Positions 1 to 9,800 of a DNA stretch of 16,680 nucleotides are shown here, in pieces. Source of the DNA: Anaerolinea sp. (GTDB lineage: Bacteria; Chloroflexota; Anaerolineae; Anaerolineales; Anaerolineaceae); assembly GCA_013824385.1 (NCBI GenBank), contig PNNU01000023.1, forward strand, positions 1-16,680, given 5' to 3'. Numbering within the stretch: position 1 is the stretch's first letter; each line of letters opens with the position of its first letter. The notes under the pieces are model-generated. The model saw nothing but the letters and a program-made list of their open reading frames with translations, searched no databases and was not told the DNA's origin. Made by a program: the position numbers and the translations under genes.

Positions 1-1312
1 TCTGTCTGTTATCCACTTGTGAAGGGACCTTAGCCTGACCAAGTCCGCCCATTGTCGTTACCCAAATTGGGGCGTCAACCAGATCCCGATATGCTTGTTG
101 CATTGGGCATATTGAGAACATAGGACATAAATAGTTTTTCTTTCGGTCGCTCTTGTCATTCAGTTCATAGAGTTCATTACATGGTTCATTCCCTGGATTC
201 ATGCGGCCTTCGACTGTGTCGTCTATATTGGCGAGCCAATGCTTGATAAGGCAAGTCGTATCCAAGAACCTCAATCGCCATCGATCGGAAGTGATTGAAA
301 ATTCCTTTTGGCGATAAACGTTGATGAGGTGAGAATCTCGCATAGTGGCCCCGAGAAGTGGAACCGATACTGGGGTATTGCTTTCTGCGAGTAAGTTATT
401 GAAATATTCTGACATCCGAAGAACTTCTACAACATCTGCAACAACCAAAGTAACACGTTGGCCAGGATGGTGTTTGGCGATGTCAAAGGCGATCAATGTC
501 GCGATCGTACTTTTTCCAGAGCCGACCATACCAGCGACGTGAGTCATTCCCGAAATTGCCAAAACTTCTGTATTTACATCGCTCAGGCTCCCATCTGGGC
601 GGCAGGCTCGGTACCGTATCATTGTATCGACACGGTCGAGCCATTTATTGAGGCGTTTATCTCCATGCTCCTGCTCCAGGCGATCCATTTCTGAAGCTAA
701 TTCACGCAAGCGTTGATGTGAGTACGCTTGCGTGGTTCTTTCAAGAGGAATCTTGAATGTCGGGAATGTATGTTTCCGCGTTTCTCTCAATACTTTTTCC
801 GAAAAGACTACTTCTCCCTTGTATTCTCGGTTATATGAAAATCCATATTGACCTTGTGACGCAAGCGGCCTCTTCTCTTTCCTGAATGGTAGTATTCCGG
901 AAAACACTTCATCATAGACATTAATTCTTTGTTTTTGTCTCCCAGTTCTTGAAAGTGATTCAGCCTCGTAATTCTCATCGCTTGGGAGGCGATATACTCT
1001 TTTATTTTCAGGATATTGGGTGTACGTCGAAAAATCAAATTGCCAATCCCTTTTACTCGTTCGGTGGATGACAGCCCGGTAATTTACGAGCCAACGTTTT
1101 TGGATTTCATTGAGCTTCAAGTTGGCCAAAGCTGGTACGATTAAACCTTGATTGAGAGCCCAGATGGTCAAAACCGGTTGATCTTGTATTCCTAGCACTT
1201 CTAACAGGCGAAGCCCCGTCTCTACTCTGATTAAGAGATTAAAGCTAATCTCTTTGTCGTTACTTTCGGTAGGAAATCGGGTTTTGAACAAATCTTGAAG
1301 TGAAGAATACAT
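1..1312 (-). CDS. DinG/XPD-like Fe-S helicase, N-terminal 437 residues (runs off the left edge)
   Basis: An open frame with no stop runs from ATG at 1312 to the window edge, preceded by a good ribosome site (AAGGAGA about 9 bases upstream). Residues 1-250 match nothing I recognise. A Walker A loop GMVGSGKST lies at 261-269. Four cysteines follow at 354, 378, 396 and 402, then a segment IWVTTMGGL at about 416-424. Cysteines placed after motif I are the layout of the iron-sulfur domain of DinG/XPD helicases, which unwind DNA 5' to 3' using ATP. Motif II and everything after it lie outside the window. The gene is third in the order WYL regulator, nuclease, helicase, with 53 bases between it and the nuclease. 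DinG-type helicases with a long unique N-terminus beside a REase-fold protein are known from pPIWI-RE modules, so I infer that family. A generic defence ATPase remains possible. Confidence 0.72.
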   Translation of the reverse strand, partial: MYSSLQDLFKTRFPTESNDKEISFNLLIRVETGLRLLEVLGIQDQPVLTIWALNQGLIVPALANLKLNEIQKRWLVNYRAVIHRTSKRDWQFDFSTYTQYPENKRVYRLPSDENYEAESLSRTGRQKQRINVYDEVFSGILPFRKEKRPLASQGQYGFSYNREYKGEVVFSEKVLRETRKHTFPTFKIPLERTTQAYSHQRLRELASEMDRLEQEHGDKRLNKWLDRVDTMIRYRACRPDGSLSDVNTEVLAISGMTHVAGMVGSGKSTIATLIAFDIAKHHPGQRVTLVVADVVEVLRMSEYFNNLLAESNTPVSVPLLGATMRDSHLINVYRQKEFSITSDRWRLRFLDTTCLIKHWLANIDDTVEGRMNPGNEPCNELYELNDKSDRKKNYLCPMFSICPMQQAYRDLVDAPIWVTTMGGLGQAKVPSQVDNRQ

Positions 1313-1365
1313 ATATATTTGTCTCCTTTTAGGTTTAAGGCAAACGAACTAGAGTTGCTATCGAC

Positions 1366-2463
1366 CTATGCTTTGGCAACTTCTCTGACCAAGGTACTCA
1401 TCAGCTGGATTTTCGACTGAGGAGTTAGTTTCTTCAGGTTTTGGAGATACCCTGAGGTCATTCTTTCCCGATAATCTGGAATGACATAATAAAATTTTAC
1501 ATTCTTCATATATGGCGGCTTAGATTGGCGCAATAAATTACTCAGGGTAAATTCGCTTGCATAATCCTTAACATCAATTGCCCAGCGTAGGGTTCTATTT
1601 TTCTCAACGAGTAGATCGTAACGATCAGCCTCTGGCCATAATGTGACATTAACGCCAGGGATTTTGGAGAGTTCTCGATATAAATCCAGCTCCGGTAATC
1701 CTGGCAATTGAACCCGTTTCCTGAAAGTCATTTTCAACGTACTTATATCAGAGGTTATCGCTTTTGCCTGGGTAAGGTCAACGATTTGCTCGCATAAGCC
1801 TTTCGTTGCACATCTGGATTTTCCATCAGTCCAGATCAATATTCCATTACAGCGGGGGCAAAGCCAGTATTTCCCTTCATGCAGCATATTGGGTGATGGT
1901 TTTTCGTAGAAGTCACTGATTTTTCCCATTAGTTGGACAGTTTCGTTAGGTATATTTACTCCATCATTCATATTGATCCAGGGGTTTTCAATCAGAAATC
2001 GCCGAAGGATCACATAAGCATCTTCTAATTCAGGATGTTTTTGAACTTTTAGTACAGCTTCCCGAATCTTCCGGTTATCTAAAACGAGCTTGAGTTCGTT
2101 GGCATTAAATTTTTGATTACCAGATAGATCATCGAGGTCGAGTAATAGTTCTTCCATCTGGGTGGATATCTGTAGCTGCGAATCGAGCATTGGGATGTCT
2201 GGATCAATACCATCTGGCAGTTTGGTAAATGGCCACCAATCCTTGAGAGGCGTTTGAAGTAAATTGAGAAAATCACTAATCGATTGAAAATTAAATTTTC
2301 CTTGTTCGATACAAGCGCCAAATAACAAACCTCGGGCTCTAATCAGAGTGGATGGATACGGGTACATCCACTTATTCTCTGAAAAGGCAACCAAACCCGA
2401 TATCAAAAACGACAATGTTTCGTTGGGCTTATCTGTATCAAAGCAATTTTCTTTATTCACCAT
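1366..2463 (-). CDS. Zinc-ribbon and PD-(D/E)XK nuclease, probable pPIWI-RE-associated REase
   Basis: A 365-residue protein starting at ATG 2463, chosen because AGGAG lies five bases upstream; a GTG at 2481 in the same frame would add six residues but has no such site. The first 195 residues are mostly helical and unrecognised. A four-cysteine zinc ribbon follows: C202, C205, C218 and C224. The C-terminal part has a restriction-endonuclease core: acidic D283 in RYDLLV, then D297-V-K299 in WAIDVKD, about 14 residues apart as in PD-(D/E)XK nucleases, with a hydrophobic strand FYYVIPD at 324-330. It probably cleaves DNA or RNA in the cytoplasm. The WYL gene stops 21 bases upstream and the helicase gene begins 53 bases downstream, so the three are probably one operon. 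A REase-fold protein plus a DinG-like helicase is the known companion set of pPIWI-RE proteins; that assignment is inference, while the nuclease core is seen directly. Confidence 0.75.
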   Translation of the reverse strand: MVNKENCFDTDKPNETLSFLISGLVAFSENKWMYPYPSTLIRARGLLFGACIEQGKFNFQSISDFLNLLQTPLKDWWPFTKLPDGIDPDIPMLDSQLQISTQMEELLLDLDDLSGNQKFNANELKLVLDNRKIREAVLKVQKHPELEDAYVILRRFLIENPWINMNDGVNIPNETVQLMGKISDFYEKPSPNMLHEGKYWLCPRCNGILIWTDGKSRCATKGLCEQIVDLTQAKAITSDISTLKMTFRKRVQLPGLPELDLYRELSKIPGVNVTLWPEADRYDLLVEKNRTLRWAIDVKDYASEFTLSNLLRQSKPPYMKNVKFYYVIPDYRERMTSGYLQNLKKLTPQSKIQLMSTLVREVAKA

Positions 2464-2484
2464 TGCCACTCCTACTATCACAAA

Positions 2485-3456
2485 TTAGATTCCATAAACA
2501 CCCACCAAATTGCTTATTTCAACAATACAATCCTGGCGTAAACTTTCCGGAGAAAGGACTTCAGCCCCGCTCCCGTATTGCAGTACCCAACGTTTTACTT
2601 CACCAAGGCCGCCAGTTTTCAGATGAAGAATCAGGCATCCATCCTCGAGTTCTTCAATCTTCTGCGATACATGCCAATTCCGTTCACGGATATATCGTGC
2701 GGTCACAGCGTTAAATTTGATCGATACATCGGTTAACTCACCACCTCGGTCAGCCTGGAAGGCACTGCCCATCCAATCTGAGACCGAGAATTTCGCATCT
2801 CTAATAAATTTATCTGGCAAAATTTTCAGGTTTTCAATTCGACTCACCAGGAAGGTGCGAAACTCATTGCGCAGTTTATCGAAGGCGATAAGATACCAAT
2901 CTCCTCTAACATTATTCAGATGGTATGGCATAACCGTGCGCTCAGTATATTCACCCCGGTATGCAGCGAAATATCGCATCCACAAACATTGACTACCGTA
3001 AATTGCATGGTGGATATCCAATAAGAATTGTTCATTTGCTGAGATCAACATGGGTGCAGAGAAGGTGTAATGCGATCGAAGCGTATCCATATCAACTGTT
3101 ACTGGGCCTTTGACACCTTTGGAAATCTTTTCTACTGCCGATCGAAGAGAAGATTCAAGGCTGGTGCCCAAATACCTTTTTGAAATCTCTACACTTAAAA
3201 AGAACGCTAACAGTTCGCCTTCAGTAACAATCATCCCTGGCAAAATCCAGGTTTTATCGGTGTAATACCACCCCCTGCGGACCCGGTCAAATTCAATTGG
3301 GGCTCCCAAACGATTGATCATGAAATCCCGATCATTAAAAATGACCCGCCGGCTCACTTCGAGAATTCCCGACAATCGATCTGCATTCGGGTATTCCTCA
3401 TCTCGAATACGGCGATCAATTTCCATGATGCGTTCCAATTGTTGCCTTTGAGACAT
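2485..3456 (-). CDS. WYL-domain transcriptional regulator (HTH-WYL-WCX)
   Basis: A 323-residue cytoplasmic DNA-binding regulator. Residues about 5-65 form a winged helix-turn-helix (NADRLSGILEVSRRVIFNDRDFM). A WYL domain spans about 142-225 with the signature DWYLIAFD at 186-193 and the usual basic residues R200 and R206 in RTFLVSRIENL. A WCX-type C-terminal domain fills 228-323. Length and order match the HTH-WYL-WCX family that includes the defence regulators CapW and BrxR, which act as dimers on inverted repeats and are thought to respond to a nucleic-acid or nucleotide ligand. Start ATG at 3456 has GGAAG seven bases upstream. It is the first gene of the minus-strand set leading to the nuclease and helicase. 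A perfect 19-bp palindrome lies 49 bases upstream of its start, suggesting autoregulation; a near-identical site precedes the addBA operon. Confidence 0.9.
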   Translation of the reverse strand: MSQRQQLERIMEIDRRIRDEEYPNADRLSGILEVSRRVIFNDRDFMINRLGAPIEFDRVRRGWYYTDKTWILPGMIVTEGELLAFFLSVEISKRYLGTSLESSLRSAVEKISKGVKGPVTVDMDTLRSHYTFSAPMLISANEQFLLDIHHAIYGSQCLWMRYFAAYRGEYTERTVMPYHLNNVRGDWYLIAFDKLRNEFRTFLVSRIENLKILPDKFIRDAKFSVSDWMGSAFQADRGGELTDVSIKFNAVTARYIRERNWHVSQKIEELEDGCLILHLKTGGLGEVKRWVLQYGSGAEVLSPESLRQDCIVEISNLVGVYGI

Positions 3457-3489
3457 GGTTCAACTTCCTTTTCTATCTTCCATAATAAA

Positions 3490-3530
3490 AGTATAGAAGA
3501 TTAGAGTGCACACAGTGTGCACTATTGATA
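3490..3530 (-). promoter_or_regulatory. Putative promoter of the WYL-nuclease-helicase operon
   Basis: On the minus strand TATACT (3490-3495) matches the -10 consensus at five of six positions. The hexamer 17 bases upstream, ACACTG, is a poor -35 and lies inside the palindrome at 3505-3523. A weak -35 occupied by an operator fits either an activator-dependent promoter or a repressor that blocks polymerase. Transcription would begin near 3483, leaving a leader of roughly 27 bases to the WYL start codon. Confidence 0.5.
3505..3523. promoter_or_regulatory. Perfect palindromic operator upstream of the WYL gene
   Basis: AGTGCACACAGTGTGCACT is a palindrome of two exact 9-base arms around a single central base at 3514. 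Read on the minus strand, a -10-like hexamer TATACT (3490-3495) begins 19 bases from the centre, so the palindrome covers the normal -35 position. The same site with one arm mismatch, and the same distance to a -10-like hexamer, occurs at 10253-10271. It is a strong candidate for binding by a dimeric regulator, most simply the adjacent WYL protein. Identity of the binding protein is inference. Confidence 0.78.
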
Positions 3531-3585
3531 TATATCACCATTGGTGGGTAAAATATTTGTTGAATGACGAAATCTATTTTTCCCA

Positions 3586-6500
3586 TCAAATCGTAACCAA
3601 TCCGATGTGGCCGTTATCGTCTAGGAAACAAATCCTCGTTTGCGCCTGTTGGCCAATCAATGTTTCCACCGCGCTGGCATATCTCCGCATCTGTCTGGAG
3701 TACTTGCTTACCAATTCCGCACGTTCAGCTGCGCTTCGGATCGAATCCGTTTTGAAATCCACAATCTGCCACCCAGTTTGAGAACAATACAATAAATCGA
3801 TATAACCTGTCTCGGCATAGTCATCAACCATTCTGGAATAGGGCAGTTCGTGAAAATGCTGTGAGGCTGCTTCTATCTCTTCTCGGAGGAAATTATTTTG
3901 TAGCCGGGTCAAAATATCAATTGCATGACGGATCGCAACTATCCGTTGAGACAGTTGGGCGAGCCCAGCGCTTTGAGCTGCTGTTTCTAACAAGGGGATT
4001 AGCTGTGGATCATCCGGAAACAGCCAGAGTTCGATGGCTTTGTGCACCATCTGTCCAATAACACCAGGTGGGACAACTTCTACAGACCCAGTTGCGCGCC
4101 AGGGATGAACATCTATGGATTCATCTTCGGTTATTATCGGCGTAATGGGTTCTAAAAGAGGTGCATAGATCGGGGCAATATCTGATTCCTGAACCATCGT
4201 TATTTCTTGGGGGTCGTCGAATTTTATCTGGCTGGTATCCATCGGTATCGCCCAGGCGCGGACAGCCTGTCCGGATATGGTACGAGCTTCGATTTCGGTG
4301 CCTGCTTGCTGGACCAGTGTATTTACATCAATCTGAGCAGCTGCACTCAATTCACCCAACCAGGCTTTAGTTGTCCAATCCCCCTTGGTAGTAGATGTTG
4401 TGTGTCCATTGATGATCAGTTTATCTTTCGCTCGTGTGAGTGCAACGTACAGCAGGCGCTGGGTTTCGGCATCGTTCTGACATTGATCCTCCCATTTTGC
4501 CAGGCGGTAAAGCATGGGTGGTGGATCTAACTTAAAAGCTAATCCCAGATTCGGCATGAGATAAGTTGCATCGCTGCCACCCCTGGGCTCTCGACTGGCA
4601 TCGGCTAAAACAACGATCGGGAACTCCAGACCTTTGGATTTGTGGATTGTCATCAGGCGCACCGACCCTTGAGCTTCAGCCGGAGCCTCACCTTCACGTG
4701 CGCCAGCATCATTGATGGTTATGAGGTAATCGAGAAAATCACGAACATTTACTTGTCCACTGGTTTGGGCATCTGCGAGGAGTTTATCCAAATTTCGCCA
4801 TAATCGCCCGCCTGTTCCACTGTTATCATCGACTGCCAGGATTGCCCTATAATCGGTCGCATCCACCAGTTTCTTCAACAACTCGGATACTGGAATCCGG
4901 TCAACTTGCGGCAAAAGATCCTTCAATATGATCAATGCTCGAGTAGCCCGGGGTTGATCAGAGTTATCCAATACCGAAAGATCACCCTGGAGCGCAGTCC
5001 AATAAGGGACAGGTGCTGCATTTTGCCAGCGTAATTGGTATAGCGCCGTGTCTGTTAACCCAAAAGCGGGGGAGCGTAAAAGCCCAGCCATCGCCAGATC
5101 ATCCGCAGGGTCGGCTAATGCCCGTAGGATATTGATGACATCCCGAATTTCAGGCCGGTCGTAAAACCCACGCCCGGCGACGGTTACAAATGGAATGCAT
5201 GCTTCTTCAAATGCGTTTTCATAAGCGGCAAAGCCGGTTGAAGCCCGTAGAAGCAGGGTCACATCATCCCATGTGTGAATTTGTTTTTGGTTTTTAAGTT
5301 CAAGCAAACGAGTAGCCAGGGCTCGCGCAGCCAGAGGTCTTGCACTGGCTGCATCCTCCCCGGCACCCAATACCAGTTCTATATGGGGATCAGATAGGTA
5401 TTCAGGCGTGGTCTTACGATTGGCCTGGAGAGGCGAATAAGGCACATAATATGGGCGGGATGGATCTTCAACTGTTCCCATGACTTCTTGCAACAAATCA
5501 CCTGTTGCATTTAAGAGAGGTTCATGAGCACGATAAGTTTGGTCCAGATCAATGACCAGACCCCCTTGGTTTTTGACACGTAGTTGAATTGAGCGGAAAA
5601 CGGTAACATCTGCACGGCGGAAACGATAAATGCTCTGGCGCGCATCTCCGACTACAAACAATCTGCCTGGTAAGCCGGCCAGAGCTTCCACAATATTTCG
5701 TTGACGTTCGTTGGTATCCTGAAATTCATCCACTAATAATGCAGCAATTTCGCCTTGCCATCGAGTTTTGATTTCTGGCTGCTTTAATAATTGAGCTGCT
5801 CCATTCTCGAGGTCATCAAAATCAAGCGCCCGACGTTGGCGCAAAGCATCTTTGTAAGAAGCAGAAAGAAGCTCAAATGCAGGTCGGATTAATTGGCAGG
5901 CTTGGATAAAACACGCTTCCGTAACGGGATCCGGAGGTTGAACTTTGGAATCTTCTCCACCGACAAAGGGATCAAGCAACCGATCGTAGGCAGCTTGGAG
6001 TTCGGCAACGATTTCTTTCGCTCGACTAGTTTTGCTGCCAATATTACCCTTCATTTTATTTCGCCGCGCCTGGTACAGAGATCCGGCGCATGCAATAAAA
6101 TCATCGGCAACAAGTGCTTTCTCCGCCTCTTCCCACAAGGCTAATAAATCCTCCACCTGGATCGCAAGTTTATCGCCTGCGTCCTGGATCAGGCTTGTCC
6201 TACCCATACTACGTAACTCTGCAATACCATTTGTAATGGATGGGTCCTGAAGTGCTGTTTCAATAGCTTGCCGAATAATCTGGGAGCCGTCGATGTTCTT
6301 ATCAAACGCTTCTTGTGCTTCCAAACGGTGACCAAGCAGAAAAGCCAATAATTCAGCCAGGGGGTTAATTCCTAAAATACTGAAAAGGGGCGCAAATTCC
6401 GGCTGCCCTACCAGAAACGCCATCGTATCTTCGACAAGCTGGGTCCGTAATGCGGCTGCCAATCCTTCATCGATGACATCAAACTTTGGATCAATTCCTG

Positions 6501-6882
6501 CTTCAGCGGGATGGGCCCGTAATATTTCTGAACACAAGCTATGGATCGTCCCGATCCGAGCAGAGTCCATTTCAGCATTCAAAGCTATCCATCGATGACG
6601 TTCAGTTTCAGAATCTGACTGTCGAACCAGGTCATTTAATGACTGTCTTACCCGAGATCGCATTTCACGGGCCGCTTTCTCAGTAAACGTAATAGCTACA
6701 ACGCTGCGTGGAGAATAACCATCCGCTAATAAAGATGCATAACGGGCTACTAATGTGCGAGTTTTACCACTGCCTGCCCCAGCTGTTACGACCACATCGC
6801 GACCACGTTCAAGTGCGGCGGTCTGTTGATCAGAGGTCAATCCAAAGGAAGAAACAACACGATCTCTAAGATTTTCATTCAT
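3586..6882 (-). CDS. addA: AddA-type UvrD-like helicase/nuclease subunit
   Basis: A 1098-residue superfamily 1A helicase fused to a nuclease, about the length expected for AddA. Visible motifs: Walker A TAGAGSGKT at 33-41; AITFTEKAAREM (motif Ia) near 63-74; LVDEFQDT (Walker B) at 383-390; GDARQSIYRFRRA (motif III) at 412-424; MTIHKSKGLEFP (motif V) at 744-755; LLYVALTRAKD (motif VI) at 810-820. The C-terminal PD-(D/E)XK nuclease shows H948, D1029 in GYIDLL, D1042-F-K1044 in VDFKTD, and the Q1064...Y1067 helix. With AddB it would process double-strand breaks and degrade linear DNA, leaving recombinogenic ssDNA. Start ATG 6882 is three bases after the addB stop, with GGAG nine bases upstream inside addB, so the two are probably coupled. 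It could instead be a defence-specific AddAB-like pair. Confidence 0.88.
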   Translation of the reverse strand: MNENLRDRVVSSFGLTSDQQTAALERGRDVVVTAGAGSGKTRTLVARYASLLADGYSPRSVVAITFTEKAAREMRSRVRQSLNDLVRQSDSETERHRWIALNAEMDSARIGTIHSLCSEILRAHPAEAGIDPKFDVIDEGLAAALRTQLVEDTMAFLVGQPEFAPLFSILGINPLAELLAFLLGHRLEAQEAFDKNIDGSQIIRQAIETALQDPSITNGIAELRSMGRTSLIQDAGDKLAIQVEDLLALWEEAEKALVADDFIACAGSLYQARRNKMKGNIGSKTSRAKEIVAELQAAYDRLLDPFVGGEDSKVQPPDPVTEACFIQACQLIRPAFELLSASYKDALRQRRALDFDDLENGAAQLLKQPEIKTRWQGEIAALLVDEFQDTNERQRNIVEALAGLPGRLFVVGDARQSIYRFRRADVTVFRSIQLRVKNQGGLVIDLDQTYRAHEPLLNATGDLLQEVMGTVEDPSRPYYVPYSPLQANRKTTPEYLSDPHIELVLGAGEDAASARPLAARALATRLLELKNQKQIHTWDDVTLLLRASTGFAAYENAFEEACIPFVTVAGRGFYDRPEIRDVINILRALADPADDLAMAGLLRSPAFGLTDTALYQLRWQNAAPVPYWTALQGDLSVLDNSDQPRATRALIILKDLLPQVDRIPVSELLKKLVDATDYRAILAVDDNSGTGGRLWRNLDKLLADAQTSGQVNVRDFLDYLITINDAGAREGEAPAEAQGSVRLMTIHKSKGLEFPIVVLADASREPRGGSDATYLMPNLGLAFKLDPPPMLYRLAKWEDQCQNDAETQRLLYVALTRAKDKLIINGHTTSTTKGDWTTKAWLGELSAAAQIDVNTLVQQAGTEIEARTISGQAVRAWAIPMDTSQIKFDDPQEITMVQESDIAPIYAPLLEPITPIITEDESIDVHPWRATGSVEVVPPGVIGQMVHKAIELWLFPDDPQLIPLLETAAQSAGLAQLSQRIVAIRHAIDILTRLQNNFLREEIEAASQHFHELPYSRMVDDYAETGYIDLLYCSQTGWQIVDFKTDSIRSAAERAELVSKYSRQMRRYASAVETLIGQQAQTRICFLDDNGHIGLVTI

Positions 6883-6885
6883 AAA

Positions 6886-9800
6886 TCACCACTCCGGTTC
6901 AAAACGCCAGCACCATTGAGAAGTTGGACAATACGACGGGCATCCAGCTCGAGGTGGATGGGGAGGAAATTCTGCAGAGTGAATACCTTTTACAATCCGA
7001 TTCAAGTGTTCACAAACCACTTCCACTGCAGCACCCACACCTTGTGCAGAGTCTGTTTTAAATTTAGCCAGTTTTAGAGAGCCGGCTTCTGCACCAAGTA
7101 TTTTCCAGTAAATTCCATCTACAGGGGTTCCCAGATTGAGCGCATCCCGTACTGCTAATGCATAGATAGGAAGTTGTAAACGGTGTCCATCTTTCAAATC
7201 GCTGGATGCCAGATGAGAACTGCCTGTTTTATAATCCACCACCCGTAATTGACCGTTTGTATCTCGATCCACCCGATCAATCACGCCTCGAATTCGCAGG
7301 GTTTCATCACCGAGATCAATCTCTAACGGCGGGACCCCGTCAATGCCAAATACCAATTCGTAGGCAAAAGGTGTCCAGCCGCTATCTTCTCCCAAAGCAC
7401 GGACTGTTTTTTCTAGATTGTCTTGTAATTGCACCTTTTCATAATCCCACAGAGAAGAAGGGCGAAAACCATAAACCCTTGGGGCAGTTGAAAACACCTG
7501 TTCGGAAGTAGTTCTCAAAGACACCAAAGCTGCCTGTATATCCTTTGGATCGGGCAGATTTTTGTAGGTCTCTTCCAAGATTTTATGCAGCATCGAGCCT
7601 AATTGATTGGGATCCAATCCCAATTTTGGCAGAATGCGCGGCTCTAAACCGAGTGCCGTCCTGACAAAAAATTGGTAGGGACAGCTGCCGTAATACTCCA
7701 ATCGTGACGCACTCCAGATTTGGGCTGGTGAATATCGTTGATTTAAGGCAGGTGCAATAGGTTCAACAAATCCCTCATGGGGACCACCAGCAAGTTTCGA
7801 TCTTCTGGCTTTTAATACTTCGCGCGCATGGCGTAATCCATTCCAGCGCCCATTTAGAAATTCATATACCTGAGGTAGGCTACGTCGGCGGATAGCCGAA
7901 AAAAGCAATTCTTGTGAAGAAGCAGCTTCTGTAAGGGGTTGGGGGTCATCGGGGTGAACCGTTTCAACCACAGATGTATCGAAAAGTCGCTGAACCGATT
8001 TCCAGAATGTTGACTCCTCCCATTTTTCACCATCATCAGAAAGATATGGCCGGGTGATTAAAAGATATTGGTCAGTTCGAGTGATTGCTTGATAAAACAA
8101 TCCCGCCTGCTCACGCTGTAAACGCTGCTCTAGACCCAGGGTAGCGCGCAAGCTTTCATCTAGAAAAGGATCTGGGTGTTCATTCGCAGGAAACACCCCT
8201 TCAGAAAAGCCCAGGAGAGCCACGGCTTGAAAACGTAATCCACGAGCCTCGACCATGCGGCCTACCAAGAGGGCGGGTTTCCCATCAAGGGTAGGTTCTC
8301 GAAGTCCTATCCCTTCTAGTGTGCCCTGCAAATCCATTAGGAATTGACGATAATCCCCATGACGTTCTCCAGCAACTGCTTCACTCAAAACAAGGGCTCT
8401 TAATGTCTCTCGAAAAGCCTCACAAGCAGCCTGGTCCCGTTCGCTATTCGCTCTTTCATAAAATCCCAATCGATCCAGTAAATCCTCAAGCCAGGTAATC
8501 CATTCGGTCTGAGTACATGAGTGGTCGGGTGGGGTGATATTTTCGAAAAAAGCATCCATGACCAAGCGTAATTCAGATGCCTGAGATCCGCGTGGCAATC
8601 CTGGTAGGATGCGTTCATCATCCAAATCTGATTGACCATGAATCGAAGATGGGGTCAGGCGGTCCCATGTTTCAGACCACTGATCTCGACCTTCTACAAT
8701 TTGCGCCACCCGACTGACCATTTCAAATTTATCCGCTGTTTCTGGATTTATGGATAACTCAAAATAGGGTGAACGTAGAACATTGATAACATAACGAGTG
8801 CTAAAATTTCTCGAAGGCAATGTAATCAAATTCAATAAAGCTGTGATAGCTGGTGAGTTGCTCAAGGGTTCGTCTTGCGTAAAACGGATCGGAATACCAT
8901 ATTCGGTTGCGTATGCCCTGAGTAGCGGATGATAAACCGTGGGATTAGGAGTAAATATCATACAGCTAGATAATGGGACGTTTTTCCGCACGACCAATCT
9001 TTTGATCCAGCGCAAAGCTTCCCGAGCTTCATCGGCAGGTGACCGTGCTTCAAGTAAGATGGGTTGGTCTGTTGTTTGAATAGCAATAGTTTCCGCCTCA
9101 AATAATTGGCTTTCAATATGGCGAAGATCAGGTGGCAGGTATGGTAAAAGGTCCAATGTAGTTATTTGGGGAGATAACTCGCGAATAAGTCTTTCAATGT
9201 TTTCTGTAAAACGGCGATGTGCCGGCCGCTTGGATCCTATTTTTCCAGGGAAAGTGATCAATAAATCGCCAACTTGCTGAGATAACATTTTCAGGGCTCG
9301 ATACTGAGCCCCATTAAATGAATCAAATCCATCTACAACAAGAAGATGAATTGAATTGGTTGCTGATGACTGGTGCTCAAGCGCTGCGACTGCAAGCCAA
9401 CTGATACCCTCTGGATCAGCCCAATTTAATTCTCGTAAGCGAGCTTGATACCGGGAGTACAAAACAGCAAGGTCTTTTTGAGCAGCCGATCCAGAACGAG
9501 AAAAATCTGAAAATTGTTCTGGATAGACAAGAGACCGTTTAAGCTCCGCAAATGATTCGCGAAGAGCAAGAATAAAGCCCGGTAGCAACTGTAATGGTGC
9601 AAAATGCGATAAATCCCCCTGTGCCACAGCACGATCTACCGTTTCTTGGACAAGCCGATGCAATAAAGGAGATGAAGCCACCGGCACATAAGTTCCTGAA
9701 CGTTCTAGAATACTCCGATATAGATCCCCAAATGTCCCGACATAGGTTCCCAGAGCACCACCAGAACCTGCCAATCTTCGGCGAAATGCGGCGGCCTGCA

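Noticed and set aside
345..694. Plus-strand open frames opposite the helicase gene, and similar plus-strand frames opposite addA and addB
   Set aside because: No ribosome sites and no protein features, and they lie antisense to genes with clear catalytic motifs.
3533..3553. Short palindrome CACCATTGGTG after addA as a terminator
   Set aside because: Five-base arms with no T tract on the minus strand; such repeats arise by chance.
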